Source: Chloromonas sp. AAM2
Taxonomy: Eukaryota > Chlorophyta > Chlorophyceae > Chlamydomonadales > Chlamydomonadaceae
Assembly (NCBI GenBank): GCA_004335635.1
Contig: QAXH01006287.1
Span: 1-19,153, forward strand
Reading direction: 5' to 3'
DNA length: 19,153 nt
Part shown: in pieces, positions 1-9,806 of the stretch
How positions within the stretch are numbered: the first letter of the stretch is position 1
How the letters are laid out: each line of letters opens with the position of its first letter
Translations under genes and position numbers: made by a program
The notes under the pieces: model-generated
The model's database searches: none
What the model saw: only the letters and a program-made list of their open reading frames with translations
Told to the model about the DNA's origin: nothing

Positions 1-343
1 AGGAACTGTACCCACAGACCCACACGGAGCATGAGTACCCACATGCAGCAGGCTAACTGTACCTGCAGCACCTGGACGAGCAAAAAAAGGCGTTTGAATG
101 GAAGTCCAGATGCGATTGTAACAGCCATCCGCAAGTGAAAACACTCCCTGCCAGTTCGCACGCCAATCACAAGTGTTCAACACACAAGGGCTGCGAGCTC
201 GGCACACACAGGGACTGAAAGCACCTGACGCACCAGAACTCAAGCACCTTGAGCACACAAGGATTGCAAGTATGGCTTTGCGAAACGGAATTGCTTAGTT
301 GAAGCAGCACCGTGAGCCCATCTGCTATTGTTGCTATGTTAAG
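1..343. other. Probable intron of the GST-like gene
   Basis: No convincing exon was found here. The stretch lies upstream of the first supportable GST exon and is probably intronic, because the N-terminal GST domain must be encoded further upstream. Bases 3-17 read ELYPQ, which would suit the loop before GST helix 4, but no GT donor in the right phase follows, so it is not called. Confidence 0.4.
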
Positions 344-2976
344 AAAAGCTGGAACGAAGAAGGCTCAGAGGCTGTGAGACCACTGATAGGCTGCATTGGC
401 AGGTTGGTCCTGCATTACTCTGACCATCCTTATGTGCTGTGTGGGGATGTGCATTCACACAGGCAGCCGATGATGCGCATGCCGTTCACTGCTTTTCAGA
501 TCGACAAGTGGGAGAGTCTGTTCGGCCGGCGCCTGGGCCCCACCAGCCGAGTAGTGGCCTACTACCACCTGCTACAGTCACCCATGCACGTCTGGCTACC
601 ACTGCTCACAGCTGTAGGTGTGAGGTGCATAGGAAGGGTGTGGCTGCACATCAGTGTCCTTGTTGTGCTGTGCCCCCTGGCACGTATGACCTCTTCCCTT
701 CCTTTGTATAACAAACAAGTCTCGTCTTGCAGGCACAGGCCAACTGGGCAGTTTCTCCTGCACGCCTACCTTGTTTACTCGAACTTCTAATGCATGGCCT
801 CAATAGGACTTCAGCATCGTCATTTCATGTTCACCAGCAATTCACCATGCATACCCTGGCGCATCTGTGGTGCGCATGATAGGGTCCACAACTTTCCAAC
901 TTGAAGCGTATCCACTGAACCCTCCATCATGGTCATAACAACACTTCATGACAGGATACACATCTGCTTACTTGCGCAAAGCCAATCACCACAATCTGTT
1001 TGCAGGGAGTGCCCAGGTGGCGTGGCGTGCTGTTCAGGATGTTCGCTCTCCCATGCGTGGCCATGATCAAGATGGGATACGTGAGTGAGACTGGAAAGCG
1101 GCTGGGCTGTAGACAGGTGGGCTGACAGGCCAAACACGCCACTGGGCGTCAGTGATAGCAGGGTGAGCCTGGGGGGTCTCTGTTGCTCAAACATTGGGCA
1201 TGCGTCTCCATTGTACGCAGCTACCGACAACAAGCAGGAAAGCAATGGGTGAAGGACGAAATACATGATTGAGTCACGCCTGGCATGAGGGTGGGATCAT
1301 GGGGCAGTCAGGCCAGAACCGTTACCGCAGTCGCACGCCAATCGTGTTCCAAGTTGCTGCGGTAGCGACTGCGGCTGCGCTTTTTCCGTCAGGGTGACCA
1401 GAGCAGGACGGTCATAATATGCTAGAAGGTGCATGTTCGGAGCATGGCTTTGTGCATGAGGGGCGCAGGGAGGTCCAGCCATGGAGAAGGACAGCTGGTG
1501 GATGGTGTGCCGCCAGGGAAGGCCATGTGCAACGTGCTGTGCGTTTTAACCACCAGCCGCTCGGCCACTCAAACCTCACCCTGCAACCTACATTATTGTT
1601 ACACCTTGCGCTGCGGCTTGAGGCATTCACGTCTGGCTTGGCTTGTTGTTGTTGTGCAGCGGGTCAACGCTGCGGGAGCGGAATCGGCCATCAACAAGTG
1701 AGCACCCTGACTACAACAGCTCAGGCATTCGGCAATGACTCTAGATGCCACACAGCCACACGAGTTCAGATTGCATTTTGATTTGAGTAGTTATGGGTTA
1801 TAAAACATGGGAGTGATCAAAACAGATAGAAAAAACCATCGAAAGTTTGCCCAGGACTGGCTCAGGACGGACGCTGGCAGTATGCTTAACACATGCAATT
1901 TGTACGGATTAGAGTTAGTTATTCTAGTGGCGGAACACGTAAAGTACCTACCTTCTAAAGGGGGGAACATTGGGAAACGGTTGCTCATACCCCATAACAC
2001 GGCGGTCACGCCAGGCACCGGCATAGGGAGCGTCACGTAATAACACAACCACACTTATGGCAGGGTTCGGTTCATAGTTGCCTCTGTCCTGACTCACGTA
2101 CTTCGCTTACTTTACTTCCTGTTTTTGTGGACGCGCACATAGGGTTCGATCCATATTTTCCGAGGTGCCCAGTGCGGTATCGGACGGTCCATGTTTGCCT
2201 TTGCCCAACGTCCTGTTCCTGTGAACCTGTACAGGGTGCGGTCCATCTTTGCCGAGGTGTCGAGTGCGCTATCAGACGGACGGCCCTTCCTGCTGCCCGG
2301 CAGCACCGCACCCACCGCTGCCGACATCACATTCGCAGCGCTGGCGGCCCCGCTACTGGGCGTGAAAAACTACGGAGGAAGGTGAGAACGTCATGCGGTT
2401 GAAGTGCTTGTAGTTGGGTCCGGTCGGGATCTGGCTGGTTCTGAAGTCTCAAGGTACCACCGCAGCAAACTCCACATTTGCAGCCCTGGCGGCACCGTTG
2501 CTGGGGGTGTACAATTACGGTGGAAGGGGTCAGTGTGCCGATGCACTGCTTACGTGCATGACGCTCACACACTACACACATGGGGCTTTGCTCTTTTTGT
2601 CACGTGGCTCGGAGTCTGGGTCACGTGGTTCTGTTGGTTCCCGTGCAAGAGTTGGGCTGGTTCCATTCTGACCGTCCAGGCGGCCAGTCTTGTGTGGGCT
2701 GTCACAAAGTCGTCCAGGGCAGCCAAGAAGTAATCAACATGTGCGTTTGTGCTTGTAATTGACCGACAGGCGCGTGGCATGCACAGGTGTCCACACGTAT
2801 GTGCCTCTTGTGATTGCAGATGCAACATAGTGGTGCCCCTGCCAGAGTCTGAGGACTGGCCGGGCACCGAGCTAGCCGTCACTCGGGCGGGCAAACACGC
2901 ACTCCGCATGTACGATGAATTCCGCATGCCAGCAGGAAAGGCAGAGGTCAAGAACCCCCTGGCTGCGCGGCTGTAG
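344..2976 (+). CDS. Glutathione S-transferase-like protein, C-terminal domain (5' end outside window)
   Basis: GSTs conjugate glutathione to electrophiles or act in thiol redox reactions, usually in the cytosol. Exons with matching phases: 500-619, 1006-1080, 1660-1697, 2235-2381 and 2820-2976, ending in TAG; a weaker 10-codon exon at 344-373 (KSWNEEGSEA) fits upstream in phase 0. The joined protein reads as a GST C-terminal domain: RRLGPTSRVVAYYHLL, then GVPRWRGVLFRMF, then VRSIFAEVSSALSDGRPFLL, then the helix N-capping motif TAADITFAALAAPLL, and a terminal helix AGKHALRMYDEFR. Splice sites are conventional, for example TAC/GTGAGT at 1081 and AA/GTGAGC at 1698; the 1697 to 2235 junction makes a Lys codon and the 2381 to 2820 junction an Arg codon. 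The thioredoxin-fold domain that binds glutathione is not present, so the gene starts before base 1. Class cannot be assigned without it. Diverged copies of the 2235-2381 exon flank it. The GST call is confident; exact exon 1 is not. Confidence 0.8.
2064..2086 (+). repeat. Short relic of the GST exon 5' end (copy W)
   Basis: After a CAG, the bases encode V-R-F-I-V-A-S-V, aligning with V-R-S-I-F-A-E-V at the start of the real exon at 2235. Resemblance is limited to about 24 bases, so this copy is the least certain of the set. Confidence 0.4.
2143..2209 (+). pseudogene. Duplicated 5' half of GST exon (copy X)
   Basis: This stretch follows an AG and matches the first roughly 67 bases of the functional exon at 2235-2381. 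It reads V-R-S-I-F-S-E-V-P-S-A-V-S-D-G against V-R-S-I-F-A-E-V-S-S-A-L-S-D-G, with several synonymous changes (GTT/GTG, CGA/CGG, ATA/ATC, TCG/TCA). Homology ends near the middle of the exon; the frame then runs to a TGA with no usable donor. It is best read as a truncated exon copy in the intron. Confidence 0.75.
2465..2527 (+). pseudogene. Duplicated 3' half of GST exon (copy Z), donor lost
   Basis: It encodes TAANSTFAALAAPLLGVYNY-GGR, matching TAADITFAALAAPLLGVKNY-GGR of the functional exon. Of 22 aligned codons, 12 differ and 9 of those are synonymous, so the copy diverged under protein constraint. The GST capping Asp is changed to Asn. The equivalent donor position reads AAG/GGGTCA instead of AAG/GTGAGA; the nearest GT, one base on, would shift the frame and reach a stop in the next exon. 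It now sits inside the intron between 2381 and 2820. Confidence 0.8.
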
Positions 2977-3067
2977 ACTGGTAAGTGCTTTATGAGTCAG
3001 TGTGGTGTCTCGGAGTCTAGGGATTCAGGCAAGATGAGTCACTATGCCGGCATGTAGTTTGTTGGCG

Positions 3068-3165
3068 CCAGGGAACCATCACAGGACGCGGAATGGCATG
3101 GGCACTGCCCGGACCTACCCTGAGCAAGACAACAAACAAAGAGTGAGGTGGACAAAGCAGGAACG
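3068..3165 (+). repeat. Dispersed repeat, copy 1
   Basis: This stretch matches the reverse complement of about 8537-8637. The best 68-base core, ending in CCTACCCTGAGCAAGA, differs at about 11 positions including one gap; similarity fades gradually beyond it. The two copies are in opposite orientation and about 5.5 kb apart. Neither has recognisable coding capacity or terminal repeats. It may be a fragment of a non-autonomous transposable element, which is an inference. Confidence 0.7.
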
Positions 3166-4453
3166 ACGGACAAGCAGTGTAGGAATGATAGTAGGATAGG
3201 AAGAGGCAGGTTCCTTGGCATAGGAACAGGCACTCAACGTTCTCATAATCTGTGGCATCACCGGCTACAAGGGCCTGGTACACCCTGCGCTGGTGCTTAA
3301 GACGGAGACAGGTTCCAGCCGGATTCATGTCTTGATGCAGGGCACATAGAACTCGGGCACAGGCTGAGCGGGGACACCCTGAGTGATTTGACATACCTTT
3401 GACGGTTGTGATTCGTTAGACAGCTACCTGAGGGCTCGTTCAATAGGTACCTGTACCAAGCATAGGCACCTGAGGGAACGGAGACAGTGCGTGTAGTGGC
3501 ACCTGCATGCATGCAATGCAGTTCGGAACCCTGGGACTACTGGCTAATCCAACGTGCTGCTGATCTCCAGGCTTTTGCTGGCAGTTTCAGAATGTACTGG
3601 CACACATGGCAGTGACGTGTCAAGGACGTTTCAAGGCTGCACAGACATCTGAGACCACTTAGACCATTCATGGCACTGCAACCATTCACGCCATTCACGG
3701 CACGGCTGTTGAGTGAGGGCATGGAGGTGTGGTTGTTTGGCAGGGGACATTTTACTATTGATAGGCTTAAAGGGACCAACCCAGACTACAAGTCTGAGGC
3801 AGCAAGCTGGTGAATATGCTGGGTCTCAATAGCAAAGGGCTAGCTGCGGAAAGCTAAGCCTATAGACATTGGTCAAACCAGTAAGGAATGTGACGGCATA
3901 TAGAGCAGTTATCCTGACACTGTCATGCACTGCACCAGTGTTTGCAGCGCACAGTTCCAAATGTACTTGAGGCAAAGTGTACATGGCTTTCAACCATGGT
4001 ATAGCATTACGCGGTGGGCTGATGCTTGCACAGTGATTGATCCTATGTATGTCTGTTTATCTCAATTTCATTACGTGGGATGAATAAGTTGTACTGCTTT
4101 TATGCGGGATGAGATAATTTTCTTGCGGGATGAGATACCTCTCAAGGTTGCAGCGCAAGGCTGCAACTCTGATGTCGGCTTGGAATCTGTACAGCCGTGG
4201 ATTCATGGTAAATGCAGAAATTGAAGTAAAACTGCAATAGGGTGTGCAGTATTGCATGAGTTTGCTCAAGAGTGTGAAGCAGCTGGAACACTTGGTGGCG
4301 ACGTACATCACAGACTTCTGAGGTACCGGTCAGAATGGGTCACACACCCGCTTGTAGTTCCTGTCTAGTCCTGGTTTGCTGTCCCAGAAGTGGCAATGCA
4401 CCGTCTACCACAACACGCGGTGTTCACTCCGAGGTTCACCCTGCGTGTGGTTA

Positions 4454-4473
4454 ACACACACACACACACACAC
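4454..4473. repeat. (CA)10 microsatellite
   Basis: A run of ten AC dinucleotides, ended by a T. It lies in intergenic sequence. Confidence 0.95.
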
Positions 4474-4994
4474 TCTTACACATGTTTTTGCGGACACACA
4501 CTGGTTCCAGTGACAGTCCCAAAATTGTCCCAGAACTGGCAAACTTCTTTGTTTTTGTGTTCTGTTTTGGGCCTGGACTCTGGATACATTTTCTGAGGTT
4601 AGCATGCGTCTGGAGCACATGCTTGACAACGTCTGAGTTTGATATGAGTTTCGCGCTTGAAGTGCTACTGTGCAGGTTCACGTGTGTTATACATGGCTAT
4701 GGCAGCTTGGTAGATATAGAGGTGGCCCACTTGGACACCCCAGTGACTGGGCTTTCCCAGGCATGCGCCAATGAATGCGACGAGTGTGCTGGTAATTAGG
4801 AAGCACAAATAATAACTCCCTACACTTGTCTTCTGTTGACCTCGTCCTGAATTAAGGTTGTGTGCAGGCACTAGAAGTGGTGCAGTGCGTGAAAAAAAAG
4901 TACTATTGTAGCAGTGCATGGCAGACGCTGGGCTTGAACTGCACTAGAACTGTTTTTGGTATGGCAACAGCAGATGTTGCCGTGTTCGGTGAGC

Positions 4995-5076
4995 ATTGTG
5001 CATGCGTCATGGCCACCTTCAGAATTGCACATGCGTCATGGCCACCTTCAGAATTGCACATGCGTCATGGCCACTC
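4995..5076 (+). repeat. 29-bp minisatellite, about 2.8 copies
   Basis: Units begin at 4995, 5024 and 5053 and each contains CATGCGTCATGGCCAC. Units 1 and 2 differ by one base (ATTGTG against ATTGCA); the third is cut off after GGCCAC. The period is not a multiple of three, so the repeat shifts frame and argues against coding. Confidence 0.95.
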
Positions 5077-5142
5077 TGGCCAGGCTCAATAGCAGGGGCT
5101 CATTTGCTACTTTTCCTCGTAGCCAAGCCCATTCGTTTGCGA

Positions 5143-5185
5143 GTACTTGCGAATGCCATGTAAAGATGATGACGATGATGATCAT
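5143..5185 (-). repeat. Short dispersed repeat (CATCAT..TTACATGGCATT), copy 1
   Basis: The reverse strand reads CATCATCTTTACATGGCATT followed by CGCAAG. It closely matches stretches at 6715-6744 (reverse) and 9139-9165 (forward). The copies share roughly 25 bases. Confidence 0.6.
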
Positions 5186-6337
5186 GTGTTGGTCATGTCT
5201 GACTAATGTCAGATGGAGGGAAGCTCGCATGGGAGAAATGGTGTCTTTTACATGACCTTGGTTCACGCACACACGCATGGCTTTTAAGGCTAAGAGCAGC
5301 AACTTGCATTGCCGGCAAAACTAAACTCCATAGTACACATTGGGAAACAAGCCAGAACCACCCATTTGTCCTATCGTGGCACATGTACATCCCCTGCGTT
5401 CAAACTCCTGTGCAACTCAGCAAGCATGGGCTGAGTCAGACTGCCACTCAGTCATGTCATACCAAAGCATGGCTATCTGCAGGCGTTCTCATTGTCAAGT
5501 GGCCTAAATGCAAGAGAGCAGAACCCGAACAACAGCCACCACACGTAGATTGACATGGGCCGAATCGCTGCCACCTGCGGTTGACCCGTCTACACGGCGT
5601 TCGCACCACCTTGCTGAAAAGATATTGAGCCTGCTCGTCAAGTCACGAAAGGCAGTGCCTGGCCCACATCATGAATTGTCTTCATTTGCCTGGCCAGCAG
5701 GGACCCTTGACTAAGTGGCAAGTGTGACCATAGGTGAAGATGACCCACGTCAGCAGGTGTGCCCTAAACGGGAAGCCATCCGCATGAACTGTGTGTCCCT
5801 TGCCAGCCGGAATCTGCCACCCTGCATCGCATGCCTTTCCTCCATTGCTGTCGCTTCACGGTGGTGAAAGAAGCTGAGACCACAGCTCACGCCTTCTGCT
5901 CCGGCTGCCATGGCTCGTACCTGCAATTGGTGGATTAACATCAACAGGTGATGCATGGGACATGGCATGAAGCCATGAGTGAAAGGACATGCATAGAGAA
6001 AACCCACAGATGTTGAGAGGATGAGGAGGGCGACATACAAGTAGGTGTACATGTCAATGTTAAGAGTTACCGTCTGTGAGTGAGGGAAACCATGAGTGTG
6101 AGTGAGAAGATGACAAGTAGCAAGTCCTCAACACAGCAGCCGCACAGCACCAACGAGTGACCACAGTCAAGTTCAGACTCAACTGGTCCAGCGCAAACTG
6201 GTCTGACAGCATTGCTGCAGGACAAACTGCAAATCCGGCAACTGGCACGCTGCTTTGTTTTTTTCGTCATGTCATCACACCAGCATTACGCCACACGTCT
6301 TGATACCACGTTGTTCCTTGTCCCATGCACTAGACAC

Positions 6338-7901
6338 TCACTTCTTCCAGTTCCTGTTCTGTGTCTTGAAGTGCCCCTTGGGCGCGTACGACTCCTGGGT
6401 ACCCGTGCGTGAAACGTACGACTCAACAGCGTAGATAGGCTTTTTCCAATCATACCTGCAGACACACATGCGCAGGTCATGACGTATGCCAATTCATCTT
6501 GCTGCACGACCAACAACAACGACTTCAGCAATATTGCTTCGAAACACGACTATCTGTTGGCAGGGTGAGGTGAAGTCGCAGAGGGCAAAGGGCAGCTGTG
6601 CTCTGTTCAAGAATTCGCAAGCAGCAACCCTTTGTACCACCTCTTACTTCTTTGACAATCCTTTTTCAAATCCCAATTTTTTAATCACATGCTTACAGAA
6701 ATGCTTTTGGCCAATCTGTGAATGGCATGTAATGATGATGACATGGGCCCTGTACTTACTTTCCCGGTGGGTAGTCGTTGATGCCATGCAGCCACCCATG
6801 CCATTCAGCGGGCACACCGGTGGGGTTGTAGTTGAACGAATCCTGGTACACCACCCAGCGCTTTCGCCCTGAAGCCATCACAGGGGAACCACCATGCTGT
6901 CACCATCAGGTAGTAACGATCAGCATGATCCGATTAAGGCCACCAGGTGATTTGAAAGGACCCAAGTCATGGGTGTGCTCAAAGCATGCGATGCATGACA
7001 GGTTGTACTTAGCTGCTGGACATGTGGTCCAAAGACAGCAACATACAGGAGTGTAGTGCTGCTGAGCACATGTGCATGATAGGTGCATGGACTGGGCATG
7101 GCAGGCGATAAGGAATACTTTTGAGTCCGCTGTGACTGGCAGCATCTCTGTCAGGTGGAACAGGTGGTGGAAGGTGGCTGACCATGGCCCTGACTCTAGG
7201 CCAGAAGTGGTGGGATGACCTGGTTGAAGCAGCATGGGATGACTACTACATGGCCGTAAAGGCTGCCCGCTGTATGCTGGTCAGCACCTGACTGAGAAGT
7301 GCGATCTAGAGCGGTGACTGCCAAGGCGGTGATGCATGTGTGTCAGCCTGGTCAGGCTTAGCTGCGGGAGCTGCACTGAGGTTTCCTGGTAGGCTCTGTG
7401 GTGAACCCCAAGAGCATGCATGCTCTCCGCAGGCCCTAGCTGCATGCGAGACGTGCCCATGTTGCTTGTTCACGCACCGTAGCCCAAGTTATTGTTCTCG
7501 TAGTACTTGTTGCCTGCAGATGACCAAAACAAAGGGTTTGTAAGCGTAGCCTTTCACAGGTTGGCCCCCTGCAAGGTAGCCTTGCATGCCGAGAACGTCT
7601 AGCCCAGCGTACCTAGATGATCCTGGCCCATGAGCGTGCCTGCTGTGTAGCCCTTGAACAGCTTCATGTACCTGCACAAAAGATCACAGGCTGCAGGTTA
7701 TCGCCGGCTCTTGGTCTGCCAAGCAAGGCGATGCCTGAAACACTGTTGGCGTCGTGGTTGCAGCTCAGGTGCGCACCCGATGTTGCCATCCGCGAAGAAC
7801 TTCAAGCCCTCAAAGCTGAACAACTGCCCGAGTATAGACTTCTTTCCCGTGCCTTCCAAGACCTTCTTGACATGCTCGGAGAGCGACTTCGTGATTGACA
7901 T
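6338..7901 (-). CDS. NDUFA12: NADH:ubiquinone oxidoreductase subunit NDUFA12 (B17.2 family)
   Basis: This is an accessory subunit of mitochondrial respiratory complex I, located in the matrix arm; the paralogous assembly factor NDUFAF2 precedes it during assembly. Five exons join perfectly: 7777-7901, 7613-7671, 7478-7513, 6760-6868 and 6338-6455, with intron phases 2, 1, 1 and 2 and a TGA stop. The 148-residue product is of normal family length. Diagnostic motifs in order: GTLMGQDHLGNKYYE, GYGRKRWVVY, VPAEWHGWLHGINDYPPGK, and a basic end HFKTQNRNWKK. The N-terminus MSITKSLSEHVKKVLEG is a plausible amphipathic helix. An in-frame Met lies 59 codons upstream (8078), but the family length favours 7901. 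Intron 3 (6869-7477) is the longest, at about 0.6 kb. The spacing of RKRWVVY and the C-terminal region fit the subunit rather than NDUFAF2, though this split was judged by eye. Confidence 0.95.
6715..6744 (-). repeat. Short dispersed repeat (CATCATCATTACATGCCATT), copy 2
   Basis: The reverse strand reads CATCATCATTACATGCCATT and then CACAGA, matching the copies near 5143 and 9139. This copy lies inside the last NDUFA12 intron, close to its donor. Confidence 0.6.
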
Positions 7902-8536
7902 GGCAACCACTGTCTGGGCAGACGAGCCTGTTCTACCAGACTCTTGTAAGCCGCACACAGAAGATGATTCTGTTAAGAGACAATCGCATTGGGATTTGCG
8001 ATGGGTCACAACCGACGAAAACGTGTTGAGGTTTGCATGGATAATGGTGTCAACCTCTTGCGAATCTGCATCCCACATGCCCCCTTGTTTGCGCAGCTCA
8101 GAGTCTCCTTCTTAAAGTCCAGGCTTGGGCTGGACTTGCATGCAGCACCATGGTACGCTGCTTGTTGAGGCCAAGCATGCAGTTGCCACATCACTTAGCA
8201 GTTTCAAACTGACCAGGTAAATATGTGGCATGCACTCTGCGCCTGGTAGTCTGGTCCGTGTGCAAGTCTCGGACACACCTGCTCGTCTTGCCTGCCCTGA
8301 CCTTGTTCCACTCCGGCAAGCGGCTCTCGACGCTGTCCTAACCCTGCAGCTTTACCTGAAGCCCTTTGCGAAGCCTGTTGTTGTTGGCGGGCGAGCAGCC
8401 GTCAGGCGTGGCCAGGACAGTGCACACGCAGGCTGCCCACAAGGCTGCCATAAGGCCTGTACGCAGCTTCTTGCGTCCCTTTCTCTAGTCTTTGACCTTA
8501 GCTTAGGCAGCTCCATCCTGTTTTGCCTTCAGTTGG

Positions 8537-8637
8537 CCTGCCTTGCCTGCTTTGTTCCCTGCGTTCGTTTTGCTTTCTTGCTCAGGGTAGGCCAGGGCGG
8601 TGCACATGCCGTTCCGTGTCCTCTGACGGCTTCCCTG
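8537..8637 (-). repeat. Dispersed repeat, copy 2
   Basis: Inverted partner of the repeat at 3068-3165; see that entry. A weaker internal echo lies about 180 bases upstream, where GGCCAGGACAGTGCACACGC (about 8410) resembles GGCCAGGGCGGTGCACATGC (8590). Confidence 0.7.
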
Positions 8638-9138
8638 GTGTAAATTCACACAGACACTAAGTGTGCAGATGTCTAGTGGGCCAGACCATAGCCACACGCG
8701 GCAATGCACAGACGAGCAGTCTAGACCAGCAAAATGCATCCACAATGACAGCGGAACCACTGTACTTCAACTTTTTGATGCTGCGGTGCCGGCAGGTTGC
8801 ATGTGTGGCCAATCACTGTTCCTGCCGCTGATGCCTCAGAGGCTGCTGACTGTCCACGTGGTCACAAAGGTTGACAGATCAATTACAATCATGTCCAGAC
8901 AACGTCCAAACAAAATGCTCAGTCTCTCATGCGCGACTGCGTGATCACCGAGCTTCCTTGTACAAGCAACTGACCACGGCATGGAGAGCCCAAGAGACTG
9001 GCAAAGAGACATCAGTGTTCAAATCCTCCACACAGCCTGTTTGAAAGTCATGTCGCACCTTCCAGACTCTACAAGCACTGCGGCCTCTCAACTGTGAAGC
9101 CTTATCAAGACCCAAAAACCCAACTGTTTGTTTATGAA

Positions 9139-9165
9139 TGATCATCATTACATGGCATTTGCAAA
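9139..9165 (+). repeat. Short dispersed repeat (ATCATCATTACATGGCATTT), copy 3
   Basis: The + strand reads ATCATCATTACATGGCATTT followed by GCAAA, in opposite orientation to the copies near 5143 and 6715. Confidence 0.6.
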
Positions 9166-9466
9166 ACTGCCCAAAGCATCGCTTTTGGATTCAAGCGAGA
9201 GCAGGTGGGCCTATGGTCTACAAATATTGTCAACAATTCAATCCTCATCCTGGCGCCCTGGGAAGCACGGAATGCTCCCGTCGGCGTCAACCCAACCAAC
9301 ACATCATAAACTTTTCTGCAGCCTCGATCGTAAGAAAGTAGCCAACTAGGCTAGGCCCATTTATCCGTGCTGACGAATTGACCTGTCTGAAAGACCAGCT
9401 CCCCCTGCCTACTGCTGCCGGCAGGTAACAACTATCTGTGATGATGCTGTATCTGTCATACCGCCC

Positions 9467-9471
9467 TTACA
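9467..9471 (-). terminator. Candidate TGTAA poly(A) signal
   Basis: On the - strand TGTAA occurs about 340 bases after the stop codon of the 9807-14650 gene. TGTAA is the usual polyadenylation signal in chlorophyte green algae. A five-base match is weak evidence on its own. Confidence 0.3.
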
Positions 9472-9806
9472 CCAGATAGACGTTAGCAACCTCCAAAAGC
9501 TATCCTGTCCTGCTGGCAGTGCAGCGCCTGGCTCAAGCCTTGACGCGCCCAAAGGCCAGGCATCTGCTTCGCTACAATGTTGGAAGGTGAGCATCTACGG
9601 CGTAGTCACTCTCAAGCACAGCCGTGACCACAGGAGGTGACTGACCAACGATTGCTTGTGTGCACCTCCAGGAGCGGCGGCTGAACTAGTAAGTTATTCC
9701 GGCCTGCTCTGTCATGCCTTATGTCACTGTGTGAAGTGATAGAAACACTTCAACCACCTTCACTTCAGCGGCTGCAAAACACAACTGAACTGGTGTAGCA
9801 TGGGAT

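Larger units (their letters stand above)
2977..6337. other. Intergenic region between convergent GST-like and NDUFA12 genes
   Basis: No gene could be supported on either strand. Open frames here are short, many begin at non-ATG codons, and none shows a recognisable domain or a consistent set of splice joins. The region holds a dispersed repeat copy near 3068, a (CA)10 tract at 4454, a 29-bp minisatellite at 4995 and a short dispersed repeat at 5143. No TGTAA signal was seen within about 2 kb downstream of either flanking stop codon. Confidence 0.55.
7902..9806. other. Intergenic region upstream of NDUFA12
   Basis: The NDUFA12 promoter and 5' UTR and the 3' UTR of the next - strand gene should lie here. 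No TATA box could be placed with confidence. An open frame at 8230-8643 (+) overlaps a dispersed repeat, shows no known domain and is not called. Two dispersed repeats lie at about 8537-8637 and 9139-9165. Confidence 0.5.

Noticed and set aside
4665..4919. - strand frame with a hydrophobic stretch (YYLCFLITSTLVAFIGACLG)
   Set aside because: Isolated, no paired exons with matching phase, and close to simple repeats; likely chance.
5508..6052. Cys- and His-containing + strand frames resembling a zinc-finger piece (CSGCHGSYLQL)
   Set aside because: Interrupted by stops on both sides, with too few spaced Cys/His residues to support a domain.
7654..8115. Long + strand open frame
   Set aside because: It overlaps NDUFA12 exons 1 and 2 on the opposite strand, which are supported by homology and splicing.
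8230..8643. 137-codon + strand open frame
   Set aside because: No known domain, overlaps a dispersed repeat whose other copy is in the opposite frame and strand context, and no splice partners were found.
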